From: Ramlibacter pinisoli
GTDB taxonomy: Bacteria > Pseudomonadota > Gammaproteobacteria > Burkholderiales > Burkholderiaceae_C
Direction: 5' to 3'
Assembly (NCBI RefSeq): GCF_009758015.1
Contig: NZ_WSEL01000003.1
Span: 1,612,001 to 1,676,000 of the forward strand
Length of the DNA stretch: 64,000 nucleotides
The notes under the pieces are model-generated. The model saw only the letters and a program-made list of their open reading frames with translations. It did no database searches and was not told the DNA's origin. The stretch's first letter is position 1, and every line of letters starts with the position of its first letter. Below, in pieces: positions 29,549 to 38,825 of the stretch. Position numbers and translations under genes: made by a program.

Positions 29549-30508
29549 ATGCAGCGCCGAGCCCTGCTCCTGTTCGCGTCACTGGCCGCCTCGGCTGCGC
29601 GCGCGCAGTCCGCCTATCCGGCACGGCCGGTGCGCGTCATCGCCCCCCAGGCCCCAGGCGGCGGGGTGGACCTGGTGGGCCGCATCGTCGCCGACCGGCT
29701 CGGCAAGGCACTGGGCCAGGGCTTCGTCATCGACAACCAGGCCGGCGCCGGCGGCTCCATCGCGGCGCAGCAGGCGGCCCGCGCGGCCCCGGACGGCTAC
29801 ACCCTGATGATCGGGTACGTCGCCACCCATGCCACCAACCCGGCGGTGCGCAAGGTGCCGTACGACGCGCTGCGCGACTTCACGCCCATCGCCATGATCG
29901 GCGGCACCCCCAACCTGCTGGTCTGCCGGCCCTCGCTGCCCGTCGGCAACCTGGCGGAGTTCGTGGCCTATGCCAAGGCGCAGCCGGAGAAGGTCAACTA
30001 CGGCACCTCGGGCAAGGGCACGCTCAACCACCTGGTGATGGAGCAGTTCAAGAACGCCGCCGGCTTCCAGAGCCTGTCCGTGCCGTACCGCAGCATCGGC
30101 CAGGCCTTCACCGACCTGATCGGCGGCCAGGTGCAGGCGATCTTCCCCGGCCTGGCCGCCGGCCTGCCCCACGTGCGCAGCGGCGCGGTGCGGCCGCTGG
30201 CGGTCACGGGAGCACGCCGCCATCCCCTGCTGCCCGACGTGCCCACTTTCAACGAATCCGGCTATGCCGGCTTCGAGGGCGTCACCTGGTACGGCATCGT
30301 CGGCCCGGCGCGCCTGCCCGCTGCCGTCACCAGGCTGCTCAACGAGGAGATCAACCGCCTGCTGGCGCAGCCGGACTTCCGCGAGCGGCTCTCCAGCGAG
30401 GCACTGGAGCCCATGCCCATGAGCCCGGCGCAGTTCGGCGACTACATGGCCGCCGAGATCGCCCACTGGACGGCGGTGGCCCAGGCCAACAACGTCACCG
30501 GCGACTGA
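29549..30508 (+). CDS. Bug/TctC-family extracytoplasmic binding protein
   Basis: 319 residues with a signal peptide (MQRRALLLFASLAASAARAQ). The mature start YPARPVRVIAPQAPGGGVDLVGR and the later NYGTSGKGTLNHLVMEQFK and VPYRSIGQAFTDLIGGQV are typical of the Bug family, which binds small carboxylates or aromatic acids. No TctA/TctB membrane partners are encoded in the window, which is normal for the hugely expanded orphan Bug proteins of Burkholderiales. The ligand is unknown. It follows ugpQ by 88 bp with a hairpin between, so it is probably a separate unit. Confidence 0.9.
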   Translation: MQRRALLLFASLAASAARAQSAYPARPVRVIAPQAPGGGVDLVGRIVADRLGKALGQGFVIDNQAGAGGSIAAQQAARAAPDGYTLMIGYVATHATNPAVRKVPYDALRDFTPIAMIGGTPNLLVCRPSLPVGNLAEFVAYAKAQPEKVNYGTSGKGTLNHLVMEQFKNAAGFQSLSVPYRSIGQAFTDLIGGQVQAIFPGLAAGLPHVRSGAVRPLAVTGARRHPLLPDVPTFNESGYAGFEGVTWYGIVGPARLPAAVTRLLNEEINRLLAQPDFRERLSSEALEPMPMSPAQFGDYMAAEIAHWTAVAQANNVTGD

Positions 30509-30549
30509 CCCACGAACCGCACGTCAACGGCGGGACCTGCCCAAGGCAG

Positions 30550-31140
30550 CTAGCGCAGGTCGCCGGCCAGCGAGGCCAGCGTCTCGGCCCCGATACCCAC
30601 GTGCGCCGGGTAGTTGCGGTGGTCGCAGCCCAGCTTGACGGCGGCGCCGGCCTGGATGGCCTGCACCTGCGCCGGCGTGAACTCGAAGCGCACGAAGTGC
30701 ACGGCCGAGGTCTTCTCGTCGTTCTCGCGGTCCAGGTCCTCGTCGGCGATGGCGTACACGCGCTCGTGTCCTTCCACCTCGACGAACATGCGGTCCTCGA
30801 CGCCGATCAGCCGGCCGAGTTCGCGGCGCCGCTCGTTCACGTCGGGGTACTCCAGCAGCATCGTCGCCTTCCAGTTGGTGCCGTCCGGCGCCAGCGGGGC
30901 GTAGGCCTCGATCTCCGCGGCGATGCCCTCGTCCTCGAAGATCTTCTCGATGCGCAGCATCTCCTGCACCTGGTAGCGCACCGTCATCTCGCTCTCGAAC
31001 TGCAGCGTGATGTGCTCGCCCAGGTGCACGCTGCGCAGCTTGCGGTGCGCGATGACCTCGGCCTTGTGGGCCTTGCGCCAGCGCGCGTACGCCTCCAGCG
31101 TCATGAGGCTGTCGGGGGTGATCCTGCCGGTGAGCTGCAT
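30550..31140 (-). CDS. DUF3501 family protein
   Basis: 196 residues. The body fits DUF3501: MTLEAYARWRKAHKAEVIAHR, the LGEHITLQFESEMTVRYQVQEMLRIE stretch and the C-terminal HFVRFEFTPAQVQAI. The function is not known. Its start shares a base with the stop of the HdrD-like Fe-S protein gene (TGATG), and rubrerythrin is next upstream. This three-gene set recurs in proteobacteria, which suggests a joint redox or peroxide-stress role, though that is inference. Confidence 0.85.
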   Translation of the reverse strand: MQLTGRITPDSLMTLEAYARWRKAHKAEVIAHRKLRSVHLGEHITLQFESEMTVRYQVQEMLRIEKIFEDEGIAAEIEAYAPLAPDGTNWKATMLLEYPDVNERRRELGRLIGVEDRMFVEVEGHERVYAIADEDLDRENDEKTSAVHFVRFEFTPAQVQAIQAGAAVKLGCDHRNYPAHVGIGAETLASLAGDLR

Positions 31141-32492
31141 CACTCGAGGCCGTAGGCTTCGCGCACCAGGCTGAGCGGGTGCTTCAGGGCCGGCGTGCCC
31201 AGTCCGTTGCGCTCGAAGCCCTGCGCGATGTGGTGCCCGCCGAGGGGGCAATCGGAACTGATGACGTCAGGCGCGCCGCCGGCTGGATGGTCGGCCATCT
31301 TCTTGAACAGCGGCTTGCCGATCTTCATGGCCATCGCGTGGTAGCCCTTCTTCACGCCGTAGGTGCCGGCGTGGCCCGAGCAGCGCTCGTGCGTGGCGAC
31401 CTGCGTGCCGGGAATGGACTTGAGCAACTCCTCGGTGCGCTTGCCGATGTTCTGCACCCGCCCGTGGCAGGGCGTGTGGTAGCTCACCTTGCCCAGCGGC
31501 TTGCTGAAGTCGGTGCGCAGGAGGCCGTCGCGCCGGCGCTGGGTCAGGTACTCGAAGGGGTCCCACATGGCCTCCTTCACCAGCTGCACGTCCTCGTCGT
31601 GCGGGTACATCAGCGGCAGCTCCTGCTTGAACATGAGCGTGCAGCTGGGCACCGCCGACAGGATGGCGTAGCCCTCGCGGGCGTAGCGCGCCAGCACCGG
31701 GATGTTCACCTGCTTGAGGGCGTCCACGCCGTCCAGGTCACCCAGCTCCAGCTTGGGCATGCCGCAGCACTTCTCCTTCTCGACCAGCAGGTACGGCACG
31801 GCGTTGTGGTCCAGGATCTTCAGCAGGTCGTGGCCGATGCCCGGCTCGTTGTAGTTGACGTAGCAGGTCGCGTACACCGCCACCTTGCCCGGCGTCTTGG
31901 CCCCGTCGCGCACCGGGTGGTCGGCCGACGGCGCGGCACCGGAGCGGAACTTGCGCGTCGCCAGGTCGGGCAGCCAGGCGGTGCGGTCGACGTTCAGCAC
32001 CTTCTCCAGCGCGGCGCGCCCCAGGCTGCTGTGGTTGGCCGCGTTGGCCACCTGCACCACGACCGGGATGCCCGCGAAGCTGCCGTGCGTGTCGGTCGAG
32101 GCCAGGAACCGCTCGGCCGCCTTCACTTCGCCCTTGCGGTGCTTGATCGCCTTGGCGCGCAGCATGGTGTGCGGGAAGTCCAGGTTCCACTGGTGCGGAG
32201 GCACGTAGGGGCACTTGGTCATGTAGCACAGGTCGCACAGGTAGCACTGGTCGACGACCTTCCAGTAGTCCTGCTTGTCGACCCCGTCGACCTCGCCGGT
32301 CTTTCCCTCGTCGACCAGGTCGAACAGGGTGGGAAACGATCCGCACAGGCTCACGCAGCGGCGGCAGCCGTGGCAGATGTCGAAGATGCGCTCCAGTTCC
32401 TGGAACGCGGCGCCCTCGTCGTAGAACTCGGGGTTCTTCCAGTCCAGCGGGTGCCGGGTCGGAGCTTCCAGGCTGCCTTCGCGTGCGCCCAT
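31140..32492 (-). CDS. HdrD/GlpC-like Fe-S oxidoreductase (CCG domains)
   Basis: About 450 residues from ATG 32492. Two 4Fe-4S motifs lie near the N-terminus: CHGCRRCVSLC and CYLCDLCYMTKCP. They are followed by two CCG-type modules (CYVNYNEPGIG and CCGMPKLELGD; HTPCHGRVQNIG and CSGHAGTYG), the layout of heterodisulfide reductase D and GlpC subunits. It has no flavin domain, so it should act as an electron-transfer subunit with a partner. The neighbours are rubrerythrin (92 bp upstream) and DUF3501 (coupled). Confidence 0.88.
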   Translation of the reverse strand: MGAREGSLEAPTRHPLDWKNPEFYDEGAAFQELERIFDICHGCRRCVSLCGSFPTLFDLVDEGKTGEVDGVDKQDYWKVVDQCYLCDLCYMTKCPYVPPHQWNLDFPHTMLRAKAIKHRKGEVKAAERFLASTDTHGSFAGIPVVVQVANAANHSSLGRAALEKVLNVDRTAWLPDLATRKFRSGAAPSADHPVRDGAKTPGKVAVYATCYVNYNEPGIGHDLLKILDHNAVPYLLVEKEKCCGMPKLELGDLDGVDALKQVNIPVLARYAREGYAILSAVPSCTLMFKQELPLMYPHDEDVQLVKEAMWDPFEYLTQRRRDGLLRTDFSKPLGKVSYHTPCHGRVQNIGKRTEELLKSIPGTQVATHERCSGHAGTYGVKKGYHAMAMKIGKPLFKKMADHPAGGAPDVISSDCPLGGHHIAQGFERNGLGTPALKHPLSLVREAYGLE

Positions 32493-32584
32493 GGGAAGTT
32501 CAGCGTTGAGCGTGGGGGCCGGGCGCCTGTGCCCGGCGCGACGGTCAGGCCGACCGCCGGCGCCGGACGCCCGGCCGCTTGTCT

Positions 32585-33007
32585 TCAGTCGACCAGCTCG
32601 TTCAGGGCGCGCGTGTAGCGGTTGGCGTGTGAGCGCTCCGCCTTGGCCAGCGTCTCGAACCAGTCGGCGACCTCGTCGAAGCCTTCGTCGCGCGCCGTTT
32701 TGGCCATGCCGGGGTACATGTCCGTGTACTCGTGGGTCTCGCCGGCCACGGCCGCCTGCAGGTTCAGCCGCGTGCTGCCGATCGGCAGCCCGGTGGCGGG
32801 ATCGCCCGATTGCTCCAGCCACTCGAGGTGGCCATGCGCGTGGCCGGTCTCGCCCTCGGCGGTCGAGCGGAACAGCGCCGCGACGTCGTTCTGGCCTTCC
32901 ACGTCGGCCTTGTTCGCGAAGTACAGGTAGCGCCGGTTGGCCTGCGATTCGCCCGCGAAAGCGGCCTTGAGGTTCTCTTCCGTCTTGGAGCCCTTGAGGG
33001 TTGCCAT
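32585..33007 (-). CDS. Rubrerythrin
   Basis: 140 residues with an AGGAGA ribosome-binding site 7 nt before the ATG at 33007. The ferritin-like di-iron domain has [21 protein letters not shown] and a second EETH/ExxH-type stretch, [20 protein letters not shown]. Unlike classical rubrerythrin there is no C-terminal CxxC rubredoxin domain, so an external electron donor is needed; the HdrD-like neighbour is a candidate. Rubrerythrins reduce hydrogen peroxide. A good promoter lies upstream. Confidence 0.92.
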   Translation of the reverse strand: MATLKGSKTEENLKAAFAGESQANRRYLYFANKADVEGQNDVAALFRSTAEGETGHAHGHLEWLEQSGDPATGLPIGSTRLNLQAAVAGETHEYTDMYPGMAKTARDEGFDEVADWFETLAKAERSHANRYTRALNELVD

Positions 33008-33079
33008 GGAATTCTCCTGTGTGGGTTGATCGGATCGATCGGGCCCCGGGAGGCAGGTGCGCTGCCCGAGGACCCGTCG

Positions 33080-33108
33080 ACTGTAACTGTGCGGTTTTGC
33101 GCAGCCAA
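33080..33108 (-). promoter_or_regulatory. Sigma-70 type promoter for the rubrerythrin group
   Basis: On the minus strand TTGGCT (33108-33103) and TACAGT (33085-33080) are separated by exactly 17 bp, about 75 bp before the rubrerythrin ATG. It should drive rubrerythrin, and perhaps the HdrD-like and DUF3501 genes. Confidence 0.6.
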
Positions 33109-33218
33109 CCGGGCAGCACCCGGGATTCCGATTGAATCGCGCTAAGGCCCCGATAGCCCGCGGCACAGCGGTGGACGCCAGCCCGGCAACGGTCGCGTTC
33201 GCAGGCACAGCGTTACGT

Positions 33219-33235
33219 TATAGTAAATGCATTAC
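33219..33235 (+). promoter_or_regulatory. Candidate -10 box and palindromic operator before the VOC gene
   Basis: TATAGT (33219-33224) runs into GTAAATGCATTAC (33223-33235), which has GTAA/TTAC arms and a central AATGCATT palindrome. The AT-rich patch stands out in the GC-rich background. A repressor of the GntR/MarR/IclR kind could bind here. The -35 is weak. Confidence 0.4.
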
Positions 33236-33261
33236 GCATAGTTGAATGCCGGAGAGATGCC

Positions 33262-33879
33262 ATGGCCGCCGTCCTGAAGCCCCCGAGCCCCCTGCCCGCC
33301 CCCGCTCCCATCCGCCAGCTGCACCACTACGCCTACCGCGCCCGCGACGCCGAGGAGACCCGGCAGTTCTACGAGGACATCCTGGGGCTGCCGCTGTACC
33401 ACATCATCCAGAGCGACCACGTGCCCAGCACGGGCGAGTACTGCCCGTACACGCACTTCTTCTTCCGCCTGCAGGACGGCTCCTTCATCGCCTTCTTCGA
33501 CCTCGGCGACGACCAGGCCTGCGAACCCTCGCCCAACACGCCGCAGTGGGTCAACCACATCTCGTTCCGGGTCGACTCCGTCCAGGCGCTGGAGGACATG
33601 AAGGCGCGCCTGCAGGCGCACGGCGTCGAGGTGCTCGGCGTGACCGACCACCACATCTTCCACAGCATCTACTTCTTCGACCCCAACGGCGTGCGGCTGG
33701 AACTCACGGCCCAGCAGGCCGACGAATTCCAGATGCTGCAAGAGAGCAAGACCGCCCATGCACGGCTGGCCGAGTGGACGGCCCGCAAGGACCAGTGGCG
33801 CCGCGACCGTGCCGCCGGCCGGGCGACGGCGCCGCTCAAGCCCCAGCGGAACGACCGCCCGGAGTTCTCCGGCAGCTGA
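33262..33879 (+). CDS. VOC family (glyoxalase/dioxygenase-like) protein
   Basis: 205 residues. A single vicinal-oxygen-chelate fold can be read: LHHYAYRARDAEETRQFYEDILGLPLYH at the front and HGVEVLGVTDHHIFHSIYFFDPNGVRLELTA at the back. The His and Glu metal ligands are in the usual places. An approximately 45-residue basic tail follows. It is coupled in position with an FAD monooxygenase and DUF2783, a recurrent set in Burkholderiales that looks like catabolism of an aromatic compound; the substrate is not known. GGAGAG precedes the ATG. Confidence 0.85.
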   Translation: MAAVLKPPSPLPAPAPIRQLHHYAYRARDAEETRQFYEDILGLPLYHIIQSDHVPSTGEYCPYTHFFFRLQDGSFIAFFDLGDDQACEPSPNTPQWVNHISFRVDSVQALEDMKARLQAHGVEVLGVTDHHIFHSIYFFDPNGVRLELTAQQADEFQMLQESKTAHARLAEWTARKDQWRRDRAAGRATAPLKPQRNDRPEFSGS

Positions 33880-33890
33880 GGAGGACGGGA

Positions 33891-35615
33891 ATGGACGAGC
33901 TGCGCACCGGCTGGGCCGACACCACCTTCCGCAACGGCTACGAGTTCACCCAGGGCAGCGGCTACCAGCTGCCCGAATACCCGTTCGTCGCGCCCGCCGA
34001 GCTGCGGACCGGGCAATCCGCCCACCACCCGGTGGTCATCGTCGGCGCCGGCCTGGCCGGCCTGACGCTGGCGTGCGCCCTGGCCCGCTACGGGGTGGCC
34101 GCCGTGCTGCTGGACGAGGACAACACGGTCGGCGTCAAGGGCGCCGCCTCGCGGGGCATCTGCTACACGCAGAAGTCGCTCGAGATCTTCCACCGGCTGG
34201 GCGTGTACGAGCGCATCGCGCGCAAGGGCATCCAGTGGAGCGTGGGCCGCACCTTCGCCGGCCACGACGAGGTGTACTCGTTCGACCTGCGGCAGCAGGC
34301 CGGCTACAACCTGTCGAGCCAGCCGCCCTTCATCAACATCCAGCAGTTCTACATCGAGGGCTACCTGGTCGAGCGCATCCAGGACCTGGGCGGCATCGAC
34401 CTGCGCTGGCAGAACCGGGTCACCGCCTTCGAGCAGGACGAGCGGCGCGCCACGCTGTCGGTCACCACGCCGGCCGGCGACTACCGCCTGACGGCCGACC
34501 ACGTGATCGACGCCACCGGCTCGCACAGCCCGTTCCGCCGCTGGGTCGGAGCCTCCGTCACCGCCCGTAAGGGCGACGACCGCTGGTGCATCGCCGACGT
34601 GCGCTTCACCCGGCACCCGCCGGTGGAACGCCACACCTGGATCGAGGCCCCGTTCAACGAGAACCGGGCCGTCTGGCAGCACCTGATGGGCGACGACGTC
34701 TGGCGCATCGACTACCAGATGCCGCCCGACGCCGACCCCGAGCAGGTCAGCCGCGAGGACGTGGTGCGCGAGCGGCTGGCGCGCCAGTTCGGCGCCGACT
34801 GCGAGGTCGAGATCGTCTGGGTGGGCCCGTATGCCTACCGCAGCGAGTGCGTCGACGCCATGCGGCACGGCCGGCTGTTCTTCATGGGCGACGCGGCCAA
34901 GGTGGTGAGCCCCTTCGGTGCCCGCGGCGGCAACACGGGCATCGCCGACGCCGACAACCTGGCCTGGAAGCTGGCGGCGGTGCTGCAGGGCCGCGCGCCG
35001 CCGCGCCTGCTGGACAGCTACCACGACGAGCGCCACGAGGCCGCCTGCCAGAACGTGCTGGTGACCAACCGCACGGCGCGCTTCCTGCGGCCGGCCGACG
35101 GGATGGAGCGGGTGTTCCGCACCGCCGCGCTCGGGCTGGCGCGGCAGTACCCCTTCGCCCGCCAGCTGGTCAACACCGGCCGCATGGCGGTGGCCAATAC
35201 CTACACCCGGTCCTGCGCCTGCGACCCGACGGGAGGCCAGTCGGTGCAAAACGTGTCGTTCCACTGGTCCGACGGCACGACCGGGCTGGTCAACGACCTG
35301 CTGCTGTGGGCCGAGGGCCGGCTGCTGCTGCTGGTGTTCGGCGACCCCGGCCGGGCCGGGCTGGCGCGCGTGCGCGAACTGGTCCAGGCCGCCCCGCTGC
35401 GCTGCGTGCAGGTGCTCGGCGCGACCGACGCGCCCGGCGCCCTGGAACACGTGCGCGACCCGAAGGGCCACCTGCAGGGCGCCTGCCATGTGTTCGGCCA
35501 CGCCTGGGCGCTGCTGCGGCCGGACGCCTACGTCGCCGCCACCGGCGAGGCCATCAATGCCGGCGTCGTCGACGCCGTTGCCTGCGCCCTGGGCGCCCGG
35601 GAGGAAGCCGCATGA
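33891..35615 (+). CDS. FAD-dependent aromatic hydroxylase-like monooxygenase
   Basis: 574 residues from ATG 33891, preceded by GGAGG at 8 nt. Flavin-monooxygenase signatures are VVIVGAGLAGLTLACALARYG (dinucleotide binding, about residues 47-67), DHVIDATGSHSPFRR (DG-like motif) and FFMGDAAKVVSPFGARGGNTG. In the last, the usual GDAAH His is a Lys. The size and order fit the PHBH/MhpA class, including a thioredoxin-like C-terminal domain. It probably hydroxylates a phenolic acid with NAD(P)H. It lies 11 bp after the VOC gene and overlaps DUF2783. Confidence 0.85.
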   Translation: MDELRTGWADTTFRNGYEFTQGSGYQLPEYPFVAPAELRTGQSAHHPVVIVGAGLAGLTLACALARYGVAAVLLDEDNTVGVKGAASRGICYTQKSLEIFHRLGVYERIARKGIQWSVGRTFAGHDEVYSFDLRQQAGYNLSSQPPFINIQQFYIEGYLVERIQDLGGIDLRWQNRVTAFEQDERRATLSVTTPAGDYRLTADHVIDATGSHSPFRRWVGASVTARKGDDRWCIADVRFTRHPPVERHTWIEAPFNENRAVWQHLMGDDVWRIDYQMPPDADPEQVSREDVVRERLARQFGADCEVEIVWVGPYAYRSECVDAMRHGRLFFMGDAAKVVSPFGARGGNTGIADADNLAWKLAAVLQGRAPPRLLDSYHDERHEAACQNVLVTNRTARFLRPADGMERVFRTAALGLARQYPFARQLVNTGRMAVANTYTRSCACDPTGGQSVQNVSFHWSDGTTGLVNDLLLWAEGRLLLLVFGDPGRAGLARVRELVQAAPLRCVQVLGATDAPGALEHVRDPKGHLQGACHVFGHAWALLRPDAYVAATGEAINAGVVDAVACALGAREEAA

Positions 35616-35818
35616 AGACCACGCTGCATTTCGAGGATGCCGACGGCTTCTACGAGCACCTGCTCGACGCCCACGCCGGGCTCGACCGGGACCAGTCGGA
35701 ACTGCTCAATGCCCGGCTCATCCTGCTGCTGGCCAACCAGGTCGGCGATGCCCGGGTCCTGCGCGCCTGCGTGGATGCGGCCGCGCAGGGCCCCGGGGTG
35801 ACCGCGCGGCCTGCCTGA
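35612..35818 (+). CDS. DUF2783 small protein
   Basis: 68 residues; the ATG overlaps the stop of the monooxygenase gene. The sequence (FEDADGFYEHLLDAHAGLD, LNARLILLLANQVGD) fits DUF2783, a family known almost only next to this FAD monooxygenase and VOC protein. A role as an accessory or chaperone subunit of the monooxygenase is plausible but not shown. Confidence 0.8.
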   Translation: MKTTLHFEDADGFYEHLLDAHAGLDRDQSELLNARLILLLANQVGDARVLRACVDAAAQGPGVTARPA

Positions 35819-35832
35819 ACTGGCCCGCCCGA

Positions 35833-35888
35833 TAAAATCGGGGCTTCTTCCTCCAACGGCGGCATCCTCGCGGTGCCGCTTTCGTTTT
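35833..35888 (+). promoter_or_regulatory. valS leader: TAAAAT box and terminator-like hairpin
   Basis: TAAAAT (35833-35838), a common Burkholderiales -10 form, is followed by GCGGCA (35859-35864) and TGCCGC (35874-35879) and then TTTCGTTTT (35880-35888). The hairpin and T-rich run end 10 bp before the valS ATG. It may terminate the upstream operon, or act as a leader attenuator of valS. Confidence 0.5.
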
Positions 35889-35898
35889 CCGCCCCACC

Positions 35899-38766
35899 AT
35901 GAGCGATTCGCCCGCCCAACCTGGCCTCGCCAGCCTGTCCAAGTCCTTCGAACCGGCCGCCATCGAGGCGCGCTGGGGTCCCACCTGGGAACAGAAGGGT
36001 CTCGCGCGGGCCGGCTACCGCGGCACCGGCGAGCCCCGGGACGGCGAGCCCTCGTTCGCCATCCAGCTGCCGCCGCCCAACGTGACCGGCACGCTGCACA
36101 TGGGCCACGCGTTCAACCAGACCATCATGGACAGCCTGGCGCGCTACCACCGGATGCGCGGCTTCAACACGCTGTGGGTGCCGGGCACCGACCATGCGGG
36201 CATCGCCACCCAGATCGTGGTCGAGCGCCAGCTGCAGGAGCAGGGCACCAGCCGCCACGACCTGGGGCGCAAGAACTTCGTCGCCCGGGTCTGGGACTGG
36301 AAGGAGAAGTCGGGCAACACCATCACCACGCAGATGCGCCGCATGGGCGACAGCGTGGACTGGTCGCACGAGTACTTCACCATGGACGAGGGCCTGTCGA
36401 CCATCGTCACCGAGACCTTCGTGCGCCTGTACGAGCAGGGCCTCATCTACCGCGGCAAGCGGCTGGTCAACTGGGACCCCGAGCTCAAGACCGCCGTGAG
36501 CGACCTGGAGGTCGAGAGCGAGGAGGAGGACGGGTTCCTCTGGCACATCCGCTACCCGCTGAGCGACGGGAGCGGCTCGCTGACGGTGGCCACCACGCGT
36601 CCCGAGACCATGCTCGGCGACGTGGCCGTGATGGTCCACCCCGAGGACGAGCGCTACGCCGGGCTGGTCGGCAAGACCGTGCGCCTGCCGCTGGTCGGCC
36701 GCGACATCCCCGTGATCGCCGACGCCTACGTCGACCGCGCCTTCGGCACCGGCGTGGTCAAGGTGACGCCGGCGCACGACCCGAACGACTACACGGTCGG
36801 CCAGCGCCATGGCCTGCCCCTCGTCGGCGTGCTCACGCTGGACGCCAAGATCAACGAGAACGCACCGGCCGCCTACCAGGGCCTGGACCGGTTCGTGGCA
36901 CGCAAGCAGGTCGTGGCCGACCTGGAGGCCCAGGGCCTGCTGGTCGAAACGAAGAAGCACAAGCTGATGGTGCCGCGCTGCGGCCGCACCGGCCAGGTGG
37001 TCGAGCCCATGCTCACCGACCAGTGGTTCGTCGCCATGACCAAGGTCAGCGAGCAGGACCCCACCGGCAAGTCGATCGCGCAGAAGGCCATCGACGCGGT
37101 GCAGGGCGGGCAGGTGCGCTTCGTGCCGGAGAACTGGGTCAACACCTACAACCAGTGGATGAACAACATCCAGGACTGGTGCATCTCGCGCCAGCTCTGG
37201 TGGGGCCACCAGATCCCGGCCTGGTACGACGAGGACGGCACCGTCTACGTCGCCCGCAGCGAGGCCGAGGCGCAGGCGCGGGCCCCGGGCAAGCAGCTGC
37301 GCCGCGACGAGGACGTGCTGGACACCTGGTACTCGTCGGCGCTGGTGCCCTTCTCGACCCTGGGCTGGCCCGACAGCACGAAGGACCTGGCGCTGTACCT
37401 GCCCTCCACGGTGCTGGTCACCGGCTACGACATCATCTTTTTCTGGGTCGCCCGGATGATCATGATGACGACGCACTTCACCGGCCAGGTGCCGTTCCGC
37501 GACGTCTACATCCACGGCCTGGTGCGCGACTCGCACGGCAAGAAGATGAGCAAGTCCGAGGGCAACGTGCTCGACCCGGTGGACCTGATCGACGGCATCT
37601 CGCTGGCGCCGCTGCTGGACAAGCGCACCACCGGCCTGCGCAAGCCCGAGACCGCGCCCCAGGTGCGCAAGAACACCGAGAAGGAGTTCCCCGAGGGCAT
37701 CCCGGCCTATGGCGCCGACGCGCTGCGCTTCACCTTCGCCTCGCTGGCCTCGCTGGGCCGCAGCATCAACTTCGACGCCAAGCGCTGCGAGGGCTACCGC
37801 AACTTCTGCAACAAGCTCTGGAACGCCTCGCTGTTCGTGCTGATGAACTGCGAGGGCCAGGACTGCGGCCTGAAGGAGCACACCAAGGCCGACTGCCAGC
37901 CGGGCGGGCCGGCGCACGGGTACCTGCGCTTCTCGCAGGCCGACCGCTGGATCGCGTCGCTGCTGCAGCAGGTCGAGGCCGAGGTCGCCAAGGGCTTTGC
38001 CGAGTACCGGCTGGACAACGTCGCCAACGCCGTCTACGACTTCGTCTGGAACCAGTACTGCGACTGGTATCTCGAGATCGCCAAGGTGCAGATCCGCAAC
38101 GGCGACGAAGCGCAGCAGCGCGCCACCCGCCGCACCCTGATCCGCACGCTGGAAGCCATCCTTCGCCTGGCCCATCCGGTCATCCCCTTCATCACCGAGG
38201 AGCTGTGGCAGAAGGTCGCGCCCGTCGCCGGCATCGCCGGCGAATCGGTCAGCATCGCCCGCTATCCGCAGGCGCAGCCCGAGAAGATCGACCCGCAGGC
38301 CATCGCCTGGGTCGACCGCCTGCGCGCCGTGGTCGACAGCTGCCGGCAGCTGCGCGGCGAGATGAACGTGTCGCCGTCGACCCGCCTGCCGCTCTATGCG
38401 GTGGGCGACCAGGCCTTCCTGCGCGAGGCGGCGCCGGTGCTGCAGGCGCTGGCCAAGCTGAGCGAGGTGCAGGTGTTCGACGACGAGGCGGCCTGGGCCA
38501 GCGCGGCCAAGGCGGCGCCGGTGGCCGTGGTCGGCGACGCCCACCTGTGCCTGTACATGGAGATCGACGTCGGCGCCGAGAAGGCCCGCCTGGCCAAGGA
38601 GATCGCGCGCCTGGACGGCGAGGTCGGCAAGGCGAACGGCAAGCTGGCCAACCAGGCGTTCGTCGCCAAGGCACCGCCGGCGGTCATCGAGCAGGAACGC
38701 AAGCGCATCGCCGACTTCGGCGCCGCCCTGGCCAAGCTGCGCGACCAGCTCGCCCGCCTGGGCTGA
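35899..38766 (+). CDS. valS: Valyl-tRNA synthetase
   Basis: 955 residues, full length. The class I HIGH motif is GTLHMGHAF, the KMSKS motif is KKMSKSEGN, and [17 protein letters not shown] and [15 protein letters not shown] belong to the editing (CP1) domain. A C-terminal coiled coil ([20 protein letters not shown] onward) is typical of ValRS. It charges tRNA-Val in the cytoplasm. A C-rich 18-bp stretch between the T-run and the ATG shows no clear Shine-Dalgarno sequence. Confidence 0.98.
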   Translation: MSDSPAQPGLASLSKSFEPAAIEARWGPTWEQKGLARAGYRGTGEPRDGEPSFAIQLPPPNVTGTLHMGHAFNQTIMDSLARYHRMRGFNTLWVPGTDHAGIATQIVVERQLQEQGTSRHDLGRKNFVARVWDWKEKSGNTITTQMRRMGDSVDWSHEYFTMDEGLSTIVTETFVRLYEQGLIYRGKRLVNWDPELKTAVSDLEVESEEEDGFLWHIRYPLSDGSGSLTVATTRPETMLGDVAVMVHPEDERYAGLVGKTVRLPLVGRDIPVIADAYVDRAFGTGVVKVTPAHDPNDYTVGQRHGLPLVGVLTLDAKINENAPAAYQGLDRFVARKQVVADLEAQGLLVETKKHKLMVPRCGRTGQVVEPMLTDQWFVAMTKVSEQDPTGKSIAQKAIDAVQGGQVRFVPENWVNTYNQWMNNIQDWCISRQLWWGHQIPAWYDEDGTVYVARSEAEAQARAPGKQLRRDEDVLDTWYSSALVPFSTLGWPDSTKDLALYLPSTVLVTGYDIIFFWVARMIMMTTHFTGQVPFRDVYIHGLVRDSHGKKMSKSEGNVLDPVDLIDGISLAPLLDKRTTGLRKPETAPQVRKNTEKEFPEGIPAYGADALRFTFASLASLGRSINFDAKRCEGYRNFCNKLWNASLFVLMNCEGQDCGLKEHTKADCQPGGPAHGYLRFSQADRWIASLLQQVEAEVAKGFAEYRLDNVANAVYDFVWNQYCDWYLEIAKVQIRNGDEAQQRATRRTLIRTLEAILRLAHPVIPFITEELWQKVAPVAGIAGESVSIARYPQAQPEKIDPQAIAWVDRLRAVVDSCRQLRGEMNVSPSTRLPLYAVGDQAFLREAAPVLQALAKLSEVQVFDDEAAWASAAKAAPVAVVGDAHLCLYMEIDVGAEKARLAKEIARLDGEVGKANGKLANQAFVAKAPPAVIEQERKRIADFGAALAKLRDQLARLG

Positions 38767-38825
38767 CGGGGCGGCGGCGCGGGGCCGCCGGGGGTGTCCG
38801 CGCGGGTGCCGCACAATCGCGGCCC

